Part shown: piece after piece, positions 26,718 to 37,098 of the stretch | How the letters are laid out: the number at the start of each line of letters is the position of its first letter | Numbering within the stretch: the first letter of the stretch is position 1 | Source: Syntrophotalea acetylenica | GTDB lineage: Bacteria > Desulfobacterota > Desulfuromonadia > Desulfuromonadales > Syntrophotaleaceae | Assembly: GCF_001888165.1 (NCBI RefSeq) | Contig: NZ_CP015455.1 | Span: 1,544,001-1,608,000 of the forward strand | Direction of reading: 5' to 3' | Length of the DNA: 64,000 nucleotides | The notes under the pieces: model-generated | Database searches by the model: none | Told to the model about the DNA's origin: nothing | The model's input: only the letters and a program-made list of their open reading frames with translations | Program-made: the position numbers and the translations under genes

Positions 26718-29700
26718 ATGCCCAAAAGAACGGACATTGAGAAAATTCTTATCATTGGCGCTGGTCCGATTATCATCGGCCAGGCTTGCGAGTTCGATTA
26801 CTCCGGAACCCAGGCCTGCAAGGCCCTCAAGGAAGAAGGCTATTCCGTCATTCTTCTGAATTCCAATCCGGCCACTATCATGACCGACCCGGAAACGGCC
26901 GATCGGACCTATGTAGAGCCCGTTACACCGGAAGTGCTTGAAAAAATCATCGAAAAAGAACGTCCCGATGCGATTCTGCCGACTCTTGGCGGACAGACGG
27001 CCCTGAATACGGCGGTGGCCGTTGCCAAAAAGGGGGTTCTGGAACGTTACGGCGTGGAATTGATAGGCGCGAGCCTCCCGGCCATCGAAAAGGCCGAGGA
27101 CCGTACGCTGTTCAAGGAGGCCATGGCTAAAATCGGCGTCGCTGTTCCCCGCTCCGGCCTGGCCCACAATTACGATGAGGCTATGGAAATCATCGAATAC
27201 GTGGGATATCCGGCCATCATTCGGCCTTCCTTTACGCTGGGTGGCACCGGCGGTGGCATTGCGTACAACCGCGAAGAATACGAAGCCATGGCGTTAGCGG
27301 GCATCGATGCATCCCCCACCAATGAAATTCTGGTAGAGGAATCCATTATCGGGTGGAAAGAGTACGAACTCGAGGTCATGCGTGACAAAGCCGACAATGT
27401 GGTTATCATCTGCTCCATCGAAAACCTCGATGCCATGGGCGTGCACACCGGAGACTCCATTACGGTTGCCCCCGCCCAGACCCTGACGGACAAGGAATAT
27501 CAGATTCTGCGGGATGCCTCGATCAAGATTATCCGTGAAATAGGCGTCGATACCGGCGGGTCCAACATCCAGTTTGCCATCAATCCCGCCGATGGACGCC
27601 TGGCCGTCATTGAAATGAACCCCCGTGTCTCCCGTTCTTCGGCGCTGGCTTCCAAGGCCACCGGTTTCCCCATTGCCAAGATTGCCGCCAAGCTGTCCGT
27701 CGGCTTTACCCTGGATGAAATTCCCAATGATATCACCCGGGAAACCTTTGCATCCTTTGAACCGACCATCGATTATGTCGTCACCAAGATTCCGCGCTTT
27801 ACCTTCGAGAAATTTCCCCAGGCGGACAGCACCCTGACCACCCAGATGAAATCCGTCGGCGAAGCAATGTCCATTGGCCGAACCTTCAAGGAGAGTCTGC
27901 AGAAGGGTTTGCGGTCCATGGAAATCGGCTCTTACGGATTCGAAAGCCGTATCTACGCTTCGCCGGAAGAATGGGGCAGCCCTCTCGACGACCCGACCAG
28001 GGATCTGCTGAATGCCAGGCTGCATATACCCAACTGGGAGCGCATCTGGTACATTGCGGACGCTTTTCGCGCCCGCATGGATATCGCCGCTGTCCATACC
28101 GCAACCGGCGTCGATCCATGGTTCCTCTTCCAGATTCAACAGATCGTTGCGATGGAAGAGCATCTTGTGAAGCTGGTGGATCTGCCCCCCGATGCCGACG
28201 AGTGGCCGGAAGTGCTGCGGGAAGCCAAACAGAACGGCTTCTCGGACAAGCGACTGGCCCAGCTCTGGGGCAAAACCGAGGACGACGTGCGCGCGATGCG
28301 ACAGCGGTTGGGCATCCGGCCGGTGTATAAACGCGTCGACACCTGCGGGGCGGAATTTATCGCCCATACCCCTTACCTCTACTCGACCTATGAGACCGAG
28401 TGCGAGGCCATGCCAAGCGACCGCAGAAAAATCATCATTCTCGGTGGCGGCCCCAACCGTATAGGGCAGGGGATCGAATTCGACTATTGCTGCGTCCACG
28501 GGGTGATGGCTCTGGCCGAGGACGGCTATGAGACCATCATGGTCAACTGCAATCCCGAGACGGTCTCCACTGATTACGACACCTCGGACCGGCTTTATTT
28601 CGAACCTCTGACTTTCGAAGACGTTCTGGAAATCGTGCATATCGAAAAACCCGAAGGCGTCATTGTCCAGTTCGGCGGACAGACCCCTCTGAAGCTGGCC
28701 GTCGCGCTGGAGCAGGCCGGTGTTCCCATCATCGGCACCAGTCCGGACGCCATCGACCGGGCCGAGGATCGTGAACGTTTCCAGACTCTGCTCTTCAAAC
28801 TCGGTCTGCTGCAACCTGATAACGGTTTGGCGCGTTCCTTTGAAGAGGCCGAAAAGGTTGCGGGACGCATCGGTTATCCGGTTGTCGTGCGGCCGTCCTA
28901 TGTTCTGGGCGGGCGCGCCATGGAAATCGTCTATCATGTCGATGCCCTGCGCAGCTACATGCAAAACGCCGTGCAGGCTTCGCCAGATCACCCGATTCTG
29001 GTCGACAAGTTTCTCGAGCATGCCATTGAGGTCGATGTCGATGCCTTGTGCGATGGACGCGACGTGATTATCGGCGGAATCATGCAACATATCGAAGAAG
29101 CCGGCATCCACTCCGGAGATTCCGCCTGCGCCTTGCCCCCATATTCCCTCAAACCTGCCATTGTCGAAGAAATTCGCCGGCAGACCCGGGAACTGGCCCT
29201 GGAACTCGGTGTCGTAGGGCTGATGAATATCCAGTACGCCGTCAAGGACGACACCATTTTTCTGCTGGAAGTCAATCCGCGGGCGAGTCGCACCGTACCT
29301 TTCGTCTCCAAGGCCACCAATCGGCCTCTGGCCAAACTTGCAGCGCGCATCATGGCTGGCAAAACCCTCGAAGATCTGGATATTCACGGCGAAATCATTC
29401 CGCCTTACATCTGCGTCAAGGAAGCGGTGTTTCCTTTCGTGAAATTCCCGGGAGTCGATACGCTCCTCGGTCCGGAAATGAAATCCACCGGGGAAGTCAT
29501 GGGAATCGACACCGATTTTTACAAAGCCTTTGCCAAATCCCAGTTGGCGGCCGGCGTTCGTCTGCCTGCCGAAGGAACGGTCTTCGTCAGCCTCAAGGAC
29601 GAAGACAAGAAGGCATTTCTCGAACCCGCGCAACGTTTGGTTGCCGGCGGTTTTACCCTCGTTGCCACGCGGGGAACGGCCTTGTTCCTCCGAGACAACA

Positions 29701-29972
29701 ATCTGCCGGTAACTTCGGTCAATAAAGTCAAGGAGGGTCGTCCCCACTGCGTGGATGCTTTGAAGAGCAAGGAGATCGATATGGTCTTCAATACCACGTT
29801 CGGTGCGCAATCGGTGTCCGACTCGTATTCCATCCGGCGCACAACCCTGATGAACGGCATCGCTTACTATACAACCATGGAAGGCATCATTGCCGCTGTT
29901 GATGCGGTTCTGGCTCTCGGGCGAGAAAAACTTGACGTCGTCCCTCTTCAGGAGTATTATGCGAAACAATAG
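26718..29972 (+). CDS. carB: Carbamoyl phosphate synthase large subunit
   Basis: A full-length 1084-residue synthase with two ATP-grasp halves. The first half has [19 protein letters not shown] and [12 protein letters not shown], the second has [15 protein letters not shown] and [13 protein letters not shown]-terminal MGS-like allosteric domain follows ([24 protein letters not shown]). The duplicated ATP-grasp domains are intact. It is the last gene of the pyrimidine operon; two hairpins follow. A long frame on the opposite strand is a codon-bias shadow. Confidence 0.98.
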   Translation: MPKRTDIEKILIIGAGPIIIGQACEFDYSGTQACKALKEEGYSVILLNSNPATIMTDPETADRTYVEPVTPEVLEKIIEKERPDAILPTLGGQTALNTAVAVAKKGVLERYGVELIGASLPAIEKAEDRTLFKEAMAKIGVAVPRSGLAHNYDEAMEIIEYVGYPAIIRPSFTLGGTGGGIAYNREEYEAMALAGIDASPTNEILVEESIIGWKEYELEVMRDKADNVVIICSIENLDAMGVHTGDSITVAPAQTLTDKEYQILRDASIKIIREIGVDTGGSNIQFAINPADGRLAVIEMNPRVSRSSALASKATGFPIAKIAAKLSVGFTLDEIPNDITRETFASFEPTIDYVVTKIPRFTFEKFPQADSTLTTQMKSVGEAMSIGRTFKESLQKGLRSMEIGSYGFESRIYASPEEWGSPLDDPTRDLLNARLHIPNWERIWYIADAFRARMDIAAVHTATGVDPWFLFQIQQIVAMEEHLVKLVDLPPDADEWPEVLREAKQNGFSDKRLAQLWGKTEDDVRAMRQRLGIRPVYKRVDTCGAEFIAHTPYLYSTYETECEAMPSDRRKIIILGGGPNRIGQGIEFDYCCVHGVMALAEDGYETIMVNCNPETVSTDYDTSDRLYFEPLTFEDVLEIVHIEKPEGVIVQFGGQTPLKLAVALEQAGVPIIGTSPDAIDRAEDRERFQTLLFKLGLLQPDNGLARSFEEAEKVAGRIGYPVVVRPSYVLGGRAMEIVYHVDALRSYMQNAVQASPDHPILVDKFLEHAIEVDVDALCDGRDVIIGGIMQHIEEAGIHSGDSACALPPYSLKPAIVEEIRRQTRELALELGVVGLMNIQYAVKDDTIFLLEVNPRASRTVPFVSKATNRPLAKLAARIMAGKTLEDLDIHGEIIPPYICVKEAVFPFVKFPGVDTLLGPEMKSTGEVMGIDTDFYKAFAKSQLAAGVRLPAEGTVFVSLKDEDKKAFLEPAQRLVAGGFTLVATRGTALFLRDNNLPVTSVNKVKEGRPHCVDALKSKEIDMVFNTTFGAQSVSDSYSIRRTTLMNGIAYYTTMEGIIAAVDAVLALGREKLDVVPLQEYYAKQ

Positions 29973-29998
29973 CCGCCATCCTGATGGCGGCCTTCCAT
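29972..29998 (+). terminator. Hairpin directly after carB
   Basis: GCCGCCATC / GATGGCGGC with a 2-nt loop, starting at the carB stop codon and followed by CTTCCATTTTTTTC. A good intrinsic terminator candidate. Confidence 0.75.
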
Positions 29999-30030
29999 TT
30001 TTTCAGGATCAATAAATTTCAGCTTAACCA

Positions 30031-30061
30031 ACCGGGCGGGTTTACCCGCCCGGTGATTTTT
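30031..30061 (+). terminator. Second GC-rich hairpin between carB and greA
   Basis: A perfect 10-bp stem ACCGGGCGGG / CCCGCCCGGT with loop TTTA, followed by GATTTTTA. It lies 24 bp before greA, so it is either a second terminator for the pyr operon or a leader hairpin affecting greA. Confidence 0.65.
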
Positions 30062-30084
30062 ACAGAAAAGGGTTAGATCGAACC

Positions 30085-30561
30085 ATGTCCCACAGCATCC
30101 CCATGACCGAAGAAGGTTACCGCAATCTCCAAGACGAATTGAAACGTTTGATCCGCGTGGAGCGCCCCAGGGTCGTACAGGATATCGCCGAAGCGCGCGG
30201 GCATGGCGACCTTTCCGAAAACGCTGAATACGATGCCGCCAAAAATCGTCAGGGTTTCATCGAGGGCCGCATCAAGGAACTCAATGACAAAATAGCCCGT
30301 GCCGAAGTTATCAAGCCCGGCGCCGTGGTCACGGATAAAATAGTTTTCGGCGCAAATGTCACCCTGTTTGACGTCGACACGGAAAGTGAAGTAACCTACC
30401 GCATAGTAGGTGAAGATGAAGCCGATCTCAAACAGGGGAAAATTTCCGTTACTTCTCCGGTTGGCAGGGCTCTGATCGGCCACCGTCTCGATGACGAGGT
30501 TCGCATCAAGGTCCCATCCGGGCTGAAAATTTACGAAGTGGTAAACATCGAGTACATGTAA
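30085..30561 (+). CDS. greA: Transcription elongation factor GreA
   Basis: GreA rescues backtracked RNA polymerase by stimulating cleavage of the nascent RNA. The 158 residues have the N-terminal antiparallel coiled coil with the acidic tip (GDLSENAEYDAAKNRQ) and the C-terminal FKBP-like domain (VTDKIVFGANVTLFDVDT, SPVGRALIGH). Length and motifs are standard. Confidence 0.97.
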   Translation: MSHSIPMTEEGYRNLQDELKRLIRVERPRVVQDIAEARGHGDLSENAEYDAAKNRQGFIEGRIKELNDKIARAEVIKPGAVVTDKIVFGANVTLFDVDTESEVTYRIVGEDEADLKQGKISVTSPVGRALIGHRLDDEVRIKVPSGLKIYEVVNIEYM

Positions 30562-30604
30562 ATCATCCCGCCGCATGGTGGCAATTTCCCGCAAAGGAAC
30601 AGTC

Positions 30605-30808
30605 ATGAGCGATAAAATTACCAAAGACATGAAATTCAGCGAAATACTTGCTTACGGTCAGCCGGTGATTCAGGTTTTCATGAAGTACAAAATGGGGTGT
30701 CTCGGCTGTGCCGCCGCCCGTTATGAAACCTTGGAGCAAGGCGCCACGGCTCACGGTGTTGACGTGGAAGCACTGCTCAAGGATCTCAACGCTGTTATCA
30801 AAAACTGA
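30605..30808 (+). CDS. DUF1858 domain protein (small redox-type CxxC protein)
   Basis: A 67-residue protein matching the DUF1858/ScdA-N-like family found in anaerobes. The conserved MGCLGCAAARYETLEQ segment carries a CxxC that may be redox-active or metal-binding. AAAGGA lies before the ATG at 30605. The frame is open ten codons further, but without a ribosome site. It sits between greA and recG with short gaps, so it is probably co-transcribed. Confidence 0.8.
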   Translation: MSDKITKDMKFSEILAYGQPVIQVFMKYKMGCLGCAAARYETLEQGATAHGVDVEALLKDLNAVIKN

Positions 30809-30825
30809 CAAGGAGGGCAGGGGGC

Positions 30826-32979
30826 ATGTCCCTGAAGCCCACCTACGATCAAAGTCACAGATATCTGGCAACCCCCCTGGATAGCATCCGGGGGGTTGGC
30901 CCTCGGATTGCGGAGAAGCTGGCCCGGCTTGGAATCCGTACCGTAGAACAAGCCCTGTACACCCTGCCGTTTCGCTACGAAGACCGCCGTCAGTTTACCC
31001 GTATCGCAGATCTCATGCCCGACACGCGGGCAACCATCTTCGGTGAAGTTCTGGCCAGTACCGAAAAGACAACCTCCCGGTCAAGACGGAAACTTTTCGA
31101 AGTTGTTGTCGGAGATGGAAGCGGCTCTCTGAACCTTAAATGGTTCCATTACCGCAAAACCTGGATCGAAAAACAATATCCTGTCGGCCGGCGATGTGTA
31201 GTTTACGGTGAAGTCAAGCAGTTCGGAAACATTCGCGAGATGCACCATGCTGACGTCGAATTCCTAGCCGCGGGTCAGGATCCCAACGCCCTTATCCATG
31301 CCGATCCTCTGAATTTTGGCCGCATCCTGCCTGTCTATCCTCTTACCGAAGGGCTCACACAGAAATCCGCACGCAAGATCTGGAAGCAGGTTGTCGATCA
31401 CTATGCCCACCTGGCTGTATCTCCTCTGCCTGTTGAAATTCAGCGAAGACAGCAGCTCATGCCTCTGGACGAAGCACTGCGGGAAGTTCATTTCCCCGGC
31501 CCAGATTCCTCTCTGAAGGAACTGGATGAAGGCTGCAGTGTCGCCAGACGCACGCTGGTATTCGATGAGTTGTTTTATCTGGAACTTGGCATGGCGCTGA
31601 AACACCGGGGTGTGATCCTGGAGCAGGGGCGTGCCTTTAAAGTCGAGCATGTCTATACCAAGCCCCTGGCAACCATGCTGCCGTTTCGTCTTACCGAGGC
31701 ACAGCGCAAGGTTCTGCGGGAAATCAAGGGCGACATGATGGCGCCCCATCCCATGAACCGGCTTCTGCAAGGCGATGTCGGTAGTGGAAAAACCATTGTT
31801 GCGCTCATGGCGGCGCTGGTTGCCATCGAAAATCAAACCCAGGTAGCGGTTGTGGCTCCGACCGAAATCCTTGCCGAGCAGCACTTTTTACAGTTCCACG
31901 CATGGATGGAATCTCTGGGGCTGACTGTGCGGTTTCTTTCTGGATCCACAACGGCCTCGCTGCGCCGCCAGATCCTGCAGGATCTGGCTGATGGCGCTGC
32001 GCAGATGGTTGTGGGAACACATGCCGTTTTGCAGGAAGATGTCCGATTCGCTGAACTCGGCCTCGGCATTATTGACGAGCAGCATCGCTTCGGAGTTTTG
32101 CAACGCGCCGCCTTGAGGAAAAAGGGCAACCATCCGGACCTGCTGATCATGACGGCCACGCCGATTCCCCGCACTCTCGCCCTTACCGTATACGGCGATC
32201 TTTCCCTGTCCGTCATCGATGCTTTGCCTCCTGGCCGGAAACCGGTGATCACCAGGATCATTCCGGAAGCAAGACGCATTAAGGCCTATGAAACCATCCG
32301 CCGCGAGCTGGCCGAAGGCCGACAGGCGTACATTGTTTACCCGCTGGTTGAAGAAACCGAAAAGAGCGATCTGCTGGCGGCAACAGAAGGCGCTGCTTTC
32401 CTTCAGGAAAATATTTTTCCCGAACAGCGGATCGGGGTATTGCACGGCAAAATGCGTCCCGATGCCAAAGAACAAATCATGCGGGATTTCAAGTCCGGAG
32501 CCATAAACATCCTTGTTTCGACCACTGTCATCGAAGTCGGAATCGATGTGCCCAACGCCACAGTCATGATGATTGAACATGCCGAGCGGTTCGGCCTGGC
32601 GCAGCTGCACCAACTGCGAGGCCGCGTTGGGCGCGGTGCTCATCAAAGCCAATGCCTGCTGGTCAAATCCGGATTATGCAGCGAAGACGGGCTGAAACGT
32701 CTGGAGGTCATGGCTGCCACCAATGACGGGTTTAAAATCGCGGAAGCGGACCTGGAAATCAGGGGTCCGGGAGAGTTTCTCGGAACCCGGCAGTCCGGCA
32801 TCCCGGATTTTCGTGTAGCCAATCTGTTCCGTGACGGACGCACTCTGGATCAGGCACGTCAAGAAGCCTTCCGGATCGCTGAAGACCCGGCATTCCTGAC
32901 TGCTGATCGATACCACGAATTGCGCCAGGCTCTGAAAGATCGGTGGGGGGAGCGTCTTGAACTGGCCAGTCTCGGTTAA
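30826..32979 (+). CDS. recG: ATP-dependent DNA helicase RecG
   Basis: RecG remodels stalled replication forks and Holliday junctions. The 717-residue protein has the N-terminal wedge/OB domain (GVGPRIAEKLARLGI onward) and two helicase domains with Walker A QGDVGSGKT, motif II DEQHRFGV (the RecG-type DExQ/H box), motif III MTATPIPRTL, motif V STTVIEVGIDVPNA and motif VI QLRGRVGRG. The C-terminal TRG region follows. AAGGAGG precedes the ATG. Confidence 0.97.
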   Translation: MSLKPTYDQSHRYLATPLDSIRGVGPRIAEKLARLGIRTVEQALYTLPFRYEDRRQFTRIADLMPDTRATIFGEVLASTEKTTSRSRRKLFEVVVGDGSGSLNLKWFHYRKTWIEKQYPVGRRCVVYGEVKQFGNIREMHHADVEFLAAGQDPNALIHADPLNFGRILPVYPLTEGLTQKSARKIWKQVVDHYAHLAVSPLPVEIQRRQQLMPLDEALREVHFPGPDSSLKELDEGCSVARRTLVFDELFYLELGMALKHRGVILEQGRAFKVEHVYTKPLATMLPFRLTEAQRKVLREIKGDMMAPHPMNRLLQGDVGSGKTIVALMAALVAIENQTQVAVVAPTEILAEQHFLQFHAWMESLGLTVRFLSGSTTASLRRQILQDLADGAAQMVVGTHAVLQEDVRFAELGLGIIDEQHRFGVLQRAALRKKGNHPDLLIMTATPIPRTLALTVYGDLSLSVIDALPPGRKPVITRIIPEARRIKAYETIRRELAEGRQAYIVYPLVEETEKSDLLAATEGAAFLQENIFPEQRIGVLHGKMRPDAKEQIMRDFKSGAINILVSTTVIEVGIDVPNATVMMIEHAERFGLAQLHQLRGRVGRGAHQSQCLLVKSGLCSEDGLKRLEVMAATNDGFKIAEADLEIRGPGEFLGTRQSGIPDFRVANLFRDGRTLDQARQEAFRIAEDPAFLTADRYHELRQALKDRWGERLELASLG

Positions 32980-33069
32980 TACCGCAATAAGAAATAAAAA
33001 CTATATTTATTGGTTTACATAATATATCTTATCCGACTCAAGCGCTAATGGTCGGCTGGGGGGTCTGTC

Positions 33070-33288
33070 ATGACGTCCCCAGGTCAACGCCGCCATGCTC
33101 GCGTCAAAGCCCGCCTCGAAAAGCTGCAATTCTACGTTGACTGCCTGAACAACGTTGAACGCTCCAAACTCGCCGCCCGTTACCTGCGCAAAGTTCCCAA
33201 AAAAGACCGCGCCTATCTGCTGCACAAGCTCTCCATTGCCGAACTGGCCTTCTGTGAGGTTTTCTCAAGGGACACTTACGGATGGTAA
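33070..33288 (+). CDS. Small basic hypothetical protein
   Basis: No family recognised. It has 72 residues, lysine/arginine-rich at the N-terminus (QRRHARVKARLEKLQ), and is predicted helical throughout. A GGGGGT stretch precedes the ATG. The frame sits in a 340-bp gap between recG and a convergent methyltransferase, and its base composition resembles its neighbours. It is probably real, but the support is only the frame and ribosome site. Confidence 0.45.
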   Translation: MTSPGQRRHARVKARLEKLQFYVDCLNNVERSKLAARYLRKVPKKDRAYLLHKLSIAELAFCEVFSRDTYGW

Positions 33289-33318
33289 GCCTTGTTTCGC
33301 TTCCCGTCATGGCGGCCC

Positions 33319-33894
33319 CTATTTTTTTGCAATGAACAGAAGGCTGTTCCACTTTCCCTTCTGAATCTCCAGAACGGAGAATCCTGCCTCTTTAAGCATG
33401 TGTCGGATTTCCTCCGGCGTGGGAAAACGGCTCCCCATCAGGACGATTTTTTCCGCCAGAGCTATGGCGCGAGTTCCCCACCTCCGGATATCGAACTCCT
33501 CTATTACCAGCAATCCCCCCGGGGCGAGAACCCGTGCCACCTCTGCTATGCTCTCCTTCTGTAGGGGAAAATGATGCAGGGCATCTATAATCAGGGCTCG
33601 TTCAAAGGAGGCATCGATAAAAGGCAAACGTGCAACATCAGCCCTCACCAGGGCCATATTCCCCTTCTTTCGAGCCTGACGCAGCATTCCCTGGGAGCAA
33701 TCCACGATGACGACCTGTTCGACATCGGGGCGCAGAGCAGCGGAGACCCGGCCAGTTCCGCCGCCAGCGTCAAGCAGGCGCCCCCTGACGGGAAGCCCGA
33801 GGGCGGTTCTCCAGTATTCCATATCCGGAGCCCCCAGAGTTCTTCCCAGAAATTGATCATACCCCCGCGAGAGCAGGTCGAAATGAAAGGACAT
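33319..33894 (-). CDS. Class I SAM-dependent methyltransferase (Methyltransf_11 type)
   Basis: A 191-residue methyltransferase with motif I LLDAGGGTGRVSAAL, the acidic motif II residue in VIVDCSQGM, DVARLPFIDASFERALIIDALHH and a C-terminal LVIEEFD. It resembles the UbiE/Coq5-like small-molecule group, but the substrate is unknown. It stands alone on the minus strand, divergent from the AGCS symporter gene. Confidence 0.85.
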   Translation of the reverse strand: MSFHFDLLSRGYDQFLGRTLGAPDMEYWRTALGLPVRGRLLDAGGGTGRVSAALRPDVEQVVIVDCSQGMLRQARKKGNMALVRADVARLPFIDASFERALIIDALHHFPLQKESIAEVARVLAPGGLLVIEEFDIRRWGTRAIALAEKIVLMGSRFPTPEEIRHMLKEAGFSVLEIQKGKWNSLLFIAKK

Positions 33895-34067
33895 GGTTCG
33901 TTTCCTTGTTTATCCTTATTTGCCTCAAAACAGTTTATCAAAGCCTGACGGCAGGCAACCGCAAAGTGTTGCCGATTGGATACGAAAATCCTCTCGATAG
34001 AAAGATTGGCGGATCTTTCGCAAAAATTTGTTTCACATGATAATCTGCAATCTGATAATTCCGTGCC

Positions 34068-34092
34068 CCGGGTCTTTTTGACCCGGATTTTT
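34068..34092 (+). other. Terminator-like hairpin in the leader of the symporter gene
   Basis: CCGGGTC (34068-34074) and GACCCGG (34080-34086) form a stem with a T5 loop, followed by ATTTTTAA. Because it lies between divergent genes and about 45 bp before the symporter start, it may be an attenuator. I saw no glycine-riboswitch consensus upstream. Confidence 0.4.
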
Positions 34093-34137
34093 AAGCATGC
34101 TTGTCATGCCCCGGCGGGAGAAAGGTAGATAAACGGC

Positions 34138-35484
34138 GTGGATGCCTGGTTACAACGGGTGGCGGATGTGGTCTGGGGACCTGTCACGGTGGTGCTGTTG
34201 GTCGGTACGGGCGTGCTCATGACGGCGTTGCTCGGCCTGGTGCAGTTGCATCGTTTCCGTTATGCCTGGCAGCTTGTCTCCGGACGTTTTGACAACCCTG
34301 AGGATGCTGGCGAGATCAGCCATTTTCAGGCGTTGAGTGCGGCTCTGGCGGCCACCATCGGCACCGGCAACATCGCCGGAGTCGGTACCGCCATTGCCAT
34401 GGGCGGGCCCGGTGCCGTGTTCTGGATGTGGACTACGGCAATATTCGGCATGGCACTCAAATTTTCCGAATGCCTGCTGGCCCTGCACTTTCGCACTATC
34501 CATGGCGACGGCACAATCAGCGCCGGCCCCATGTACTATCTGGAGAAGGGTCTCGGCTGCAAATGGCTTGCGCGCCTGTTCGCCCTGTTTGCCGTGCTTG
34601 TATCCTTCGGGCTCGGCAATATGGCCCAGGCCAATTCCGTAGCCGAACCGGTACAAACCCTGTTCGGGGTACCCAAGTATGTTACCGGATTGGTTATTTG
34701 TGGCCTGGTTTTCGCCGTGACTGTTGGTGGCATCCGCCGCATCGGCAAGGTGGCCAGCCGCCTGGTGCCCTTCATGTCGGCTTTCTACGTAGTGGGAGCC
34801 CTTTTTATACTGGCCCGCCATTGGTCAGCGATTCCAACCGGGCTGGCCACCATTGTGCACGATGCCTTTTCCGGCAGTGCCGCGGCAGGCGGTTTTGCCG
34901 GAGCAGCCGTGGCCCAGGCGGTGCGTTTTGGTGTGGCCCGTGGGGTTTTCTCCAACGAGGCGGGGCTCGGCAGCGCTCCTATCGCCCACGGGGCGGCGCG
35001 CACCAAGGAACCGGTGCGCGAGGGCTTGGTCGCCATGCTCGGCCCGTTTGTCGACACCCTGGTTATATGCACCATGACCGCCCTGGTAATCATCACCACT
35101 GGCGCCTATCGCAGCGGCCTGAGCGGCGCCGACCTGACCGCCCGGGCCTTCGACGCAGGTTTGCCGGGGCTTGGCGGATACGCGGTCGCCATCAGTATTA
35201 TTTTCTTCGCCTTTTCCACTTGCCTGGGTTGGTCCTACTACGGTGATCGTTCGATAGGGTACCTGTTCGGTGCGAAATTCGTGCTGCCCTACCGGGTTTT
35301 GTTCTGTTTGCTGTTGCCGGTTGGCGCTTCCATCCGTCTTGAACTGGTCTGGATTATCTCCGATATTTTCAATGCGCTTATGGCTTGGCCCAATCTGGTC
35401 GGACTGCTATGGCTCAGTCCCCTGGTAGTGCGTCAGACCCGGACCTATTTTCGTGATCCTGCCCGCATGTATGCGGATCATTAA
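34138..35484 (+). CDS. AGCS-family sodium:alanine/glycine symporter
   Basis: A 448-residue inner-membrane transporter importing small neutral amino acids with Na+. About eleven hydrophobic helices are visible. Family blocks include ALAATIGTGNIAGVGTAIAMGGPGA, GNMAQANSVAEP and RGVFSNEAGLGSAPIAHGAA. The start is a GTG at 34138 with a rather distant GAAAGG. It stands alone, so its regulation would come from its own leader. Confidence 0.93.
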   Translation: MDAWLQRVADVVWGPVTVVLLVGTGVLMTALLGLVQLHRFRYAWQLVSGRFDNPEDAGEISHFQALSAALAATIGTGNIAGVGTAIAMGGPGAVFWMWTTAIFGMALKFSECLLALHFRTIHGDGTISAGPMYYLEKGLGCKWLARLFALFAVLVSFGLGNMAQANSVAEPVQTLFGVPKYVTGLVICGLVFAVTVGGIRRIGKVASRLVPFMSAFYVVGALFILARHWSAIPTGLATIVHDAFSGSAAAGGFAGAAVAQAVRFGVARGVFSNEAGLGSAPIAHGAARTKEPVREGLVAMLGPFVDTLVICTMTALVIITTGAYRSGLSGADLTARAFDAGLPGLGGYAVAISIIFFAFSTCLGWSYYGDRSIGYLFGAKFVLPYRVLFCLLLPVGASIRLELVWIISDIFNALMAWPNLVGLLWLSPLVVRQTRTYFRDPARMYADH

Positions 35485-35511
35485 ACAGAGCGGACAAAAT
35501 TCCGAAGATAT

Positions 35512-37098
35512 TTACCGGCGGTGTTTTTCAACCATTCTAATAAGGGCCGGATAATCCACTTTGGCGTTATGTCTTTTATCGCAGGGGATTCTTTTCAGGC
35601 ATCGCACCTCGTCGATCCCGGCCCAGGACAGTGTCTCTGACAGACCTTTCAGCGAAACGCATCCTGCTGCATCCCTGGGCTGGACCAGCAGGAGACGTTT
35701 TCTGCCATGCTGTAACAATGCGCTCCGGCAAACCCCTGGATATTGCGTGGCGGCGCACTCCACGGCAAAAGGATGCAGGGTTCCCCGGTGGTCCTGGATG
35801 ACCGCAGATGTTCTGCCCATAAGCCAGAGCCTGCCTCGCTGGTCGAAATACCCACTGTCGCCGGTGCGATGCCAGACGTCACCATCCATAAGGATTTTTG
35901 TTTCGCTATCGCCGTGACCGTGAAGGTAGCTTTTCAGCACATGCTCGCCAGTGACGATGATTTCACCTGTTTCGCCCGCCGGAAGCAGAAAGTCAGAGAA
36001 TTGCGCAGATTTCCAGACGCCGCGAGCAACGATTCGCCGGTTGTCGAGTATCCCCACCCGGAGACCCGGCACAGGTATGCCAGCGAGCAATCCGGCTCCG
36101 CTGACCATTTTTCCCTTATCCTGTGCCGTTACATCGGCCCATCGGATAGTGGCTATCGGTTCGGCTTCCGTGGACCCGTAAACCGCTATAATATCAGCAT
36201 TTTCAAAGATATGAGCAAACCTCTGCAAGGTCTGGGGAAACACCGGCGCGCCTCCGGTGAAAACCTGCCTGAATCCATGAACAGGGCCTCCGTTTCTGAA
36301 CTGTGCGATGCACAGACACTCCAGAAAGGCCGGAGATGCTACGGTGCGCACCGGACCTAACCTGTTGATCTGCCGCAGTACCGGGGCTGCATCGATAAAT
36401 CCGGGTCGTCGCAGATCGGCATCCGGGATAATGGAAGTTACTCCCGAGGCGAGGTTGGCAAGAACAAACACGGGCAAAGTGGTCAGATCCCGGTCTCCTG
36501 CGTTCATGGCCAGGGTTTGTTCCAGGATCCGGTGCTGCTCGCGTAAAAAGCCGTGGCTGCGCACTACCCCTTTAGGTGCTCCAGTGCTGCCGCTGGTAAA
36601 GGTAATCAGCGCCGGGGCATGCGGTGAGTCAGGGGGATCTTCGCGCAGCGGTGCAAAATCTTCCGCGTTTTTCCAGGACCGTGCTCCCGGCAGGCTCCGG
36701 CCGATTACGAGATGCAGCGGGATGCTTCGTAACGCCGGACTTGCAAGCCTTAGCAGATGTGCTTTCGGTGGCCCGACGAACCCCTGTGGAGGCAGGATGG
36801 AACAGCAGGTCTCCAGATGCTTGAGGCCCGCCGAAGGATCGAGAAACATGGCGATCATACCGCCCCGAAACAGCGCCAGCAGTAAAATATAGAGATCAAT
36901 GGACATGGGCTGAAAAACAAGCACCACATCGCCGGAGCGTAGCCCGCATTCTTTAAGGAAAGCCGCGCCCCTGGCCGATGATTCCTCCAGCGACGCAAAA
37001 GTGGCAATACGATCCTTGAGCCTGCCGGCGGGTTCGATGATGGCCGCCGCAGTGGGACGTCTCATCGTCTGGAGTTGCAACATCTGGATGATATTCAT
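35512..37098 (-). CDS. OleC-like adenylate-forming acyl ligase, last gene of the HMGR cluster
   Basis: A 528-residue ANL-superfamily enzyme. P-loop TFTSGSTGAPKGVVRSH, adenine motif VYGSTEAEPIA and HRTGDSGYFDQRGRLWLMGR are intact. The C-terminal lysine motif RHNAKVDYPAL resembles that of OleC beta-lactone synthetases and their relatives rather than classical FadD. The ATG at 37098 overlaps the preceding stop (ATGA). It would activate a carboxylic acid, possibly a beta-hydroxy acid, as acyl-AMP. No OleA, OleB or OleD is nearby, so olefin formation is not implied. Confidence 0.85.
   Translation of the reverse strand: MNIIQMLQLQTMRRPTAAAIIEPAGRLKDRIATFASLEESSARGAAFLKECGLRSGDVVLVFQPMSIDLYILLLALFRGGMIAMFLDPSAGLKHLETCCSILPPQGFVGPPKAHLLRLASPALRSIPLHLVIGRSLPGARSWKNAEDFAPLREDPPDSPHAPALITFTSGSTGAPKGVVRSHGFLREQHRILEQTLAMNAGDRDLTTLPVFVLANLASGVTSIIPDADLRRPGFIDAAPVLRQINRLGPVRTVASPAFLECLCIAQFRNGGPVHGFRQVFTGGAPVFPQTLQRFAHIFENADIIAVYGSTEAEPIATIRWADVTAQDKGKMVSGAGLLAGIPVPGLRVGILDNRRIVARGVWKSAQFSDFLLPAGETGEIIVTGEHVLKSYLHGHGDSETKILMDGDVWHRTGDSGYFDQRGRLWLMGRTSAVIQDHRGTLHPFAVECAATQYPGVCRSALLQHGRKRLLLVQPRDAAGCVSLKGLSETLSWAGIDEVRCLKRIPCDKRHNAKVDYPALIRMVEKHRR

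Noticed and set aside
27294-29969. 891-codon frame on the minus strand across carB
   Set aside because: Antisense shadow of carB; no ribosome site and no recognisable domain.
33950-34137. Glycine riboswitch upstream of the AGCS symporter
   Set aside because: The conserved aptamer segments were not found; only a terminator-like hairpin is present.
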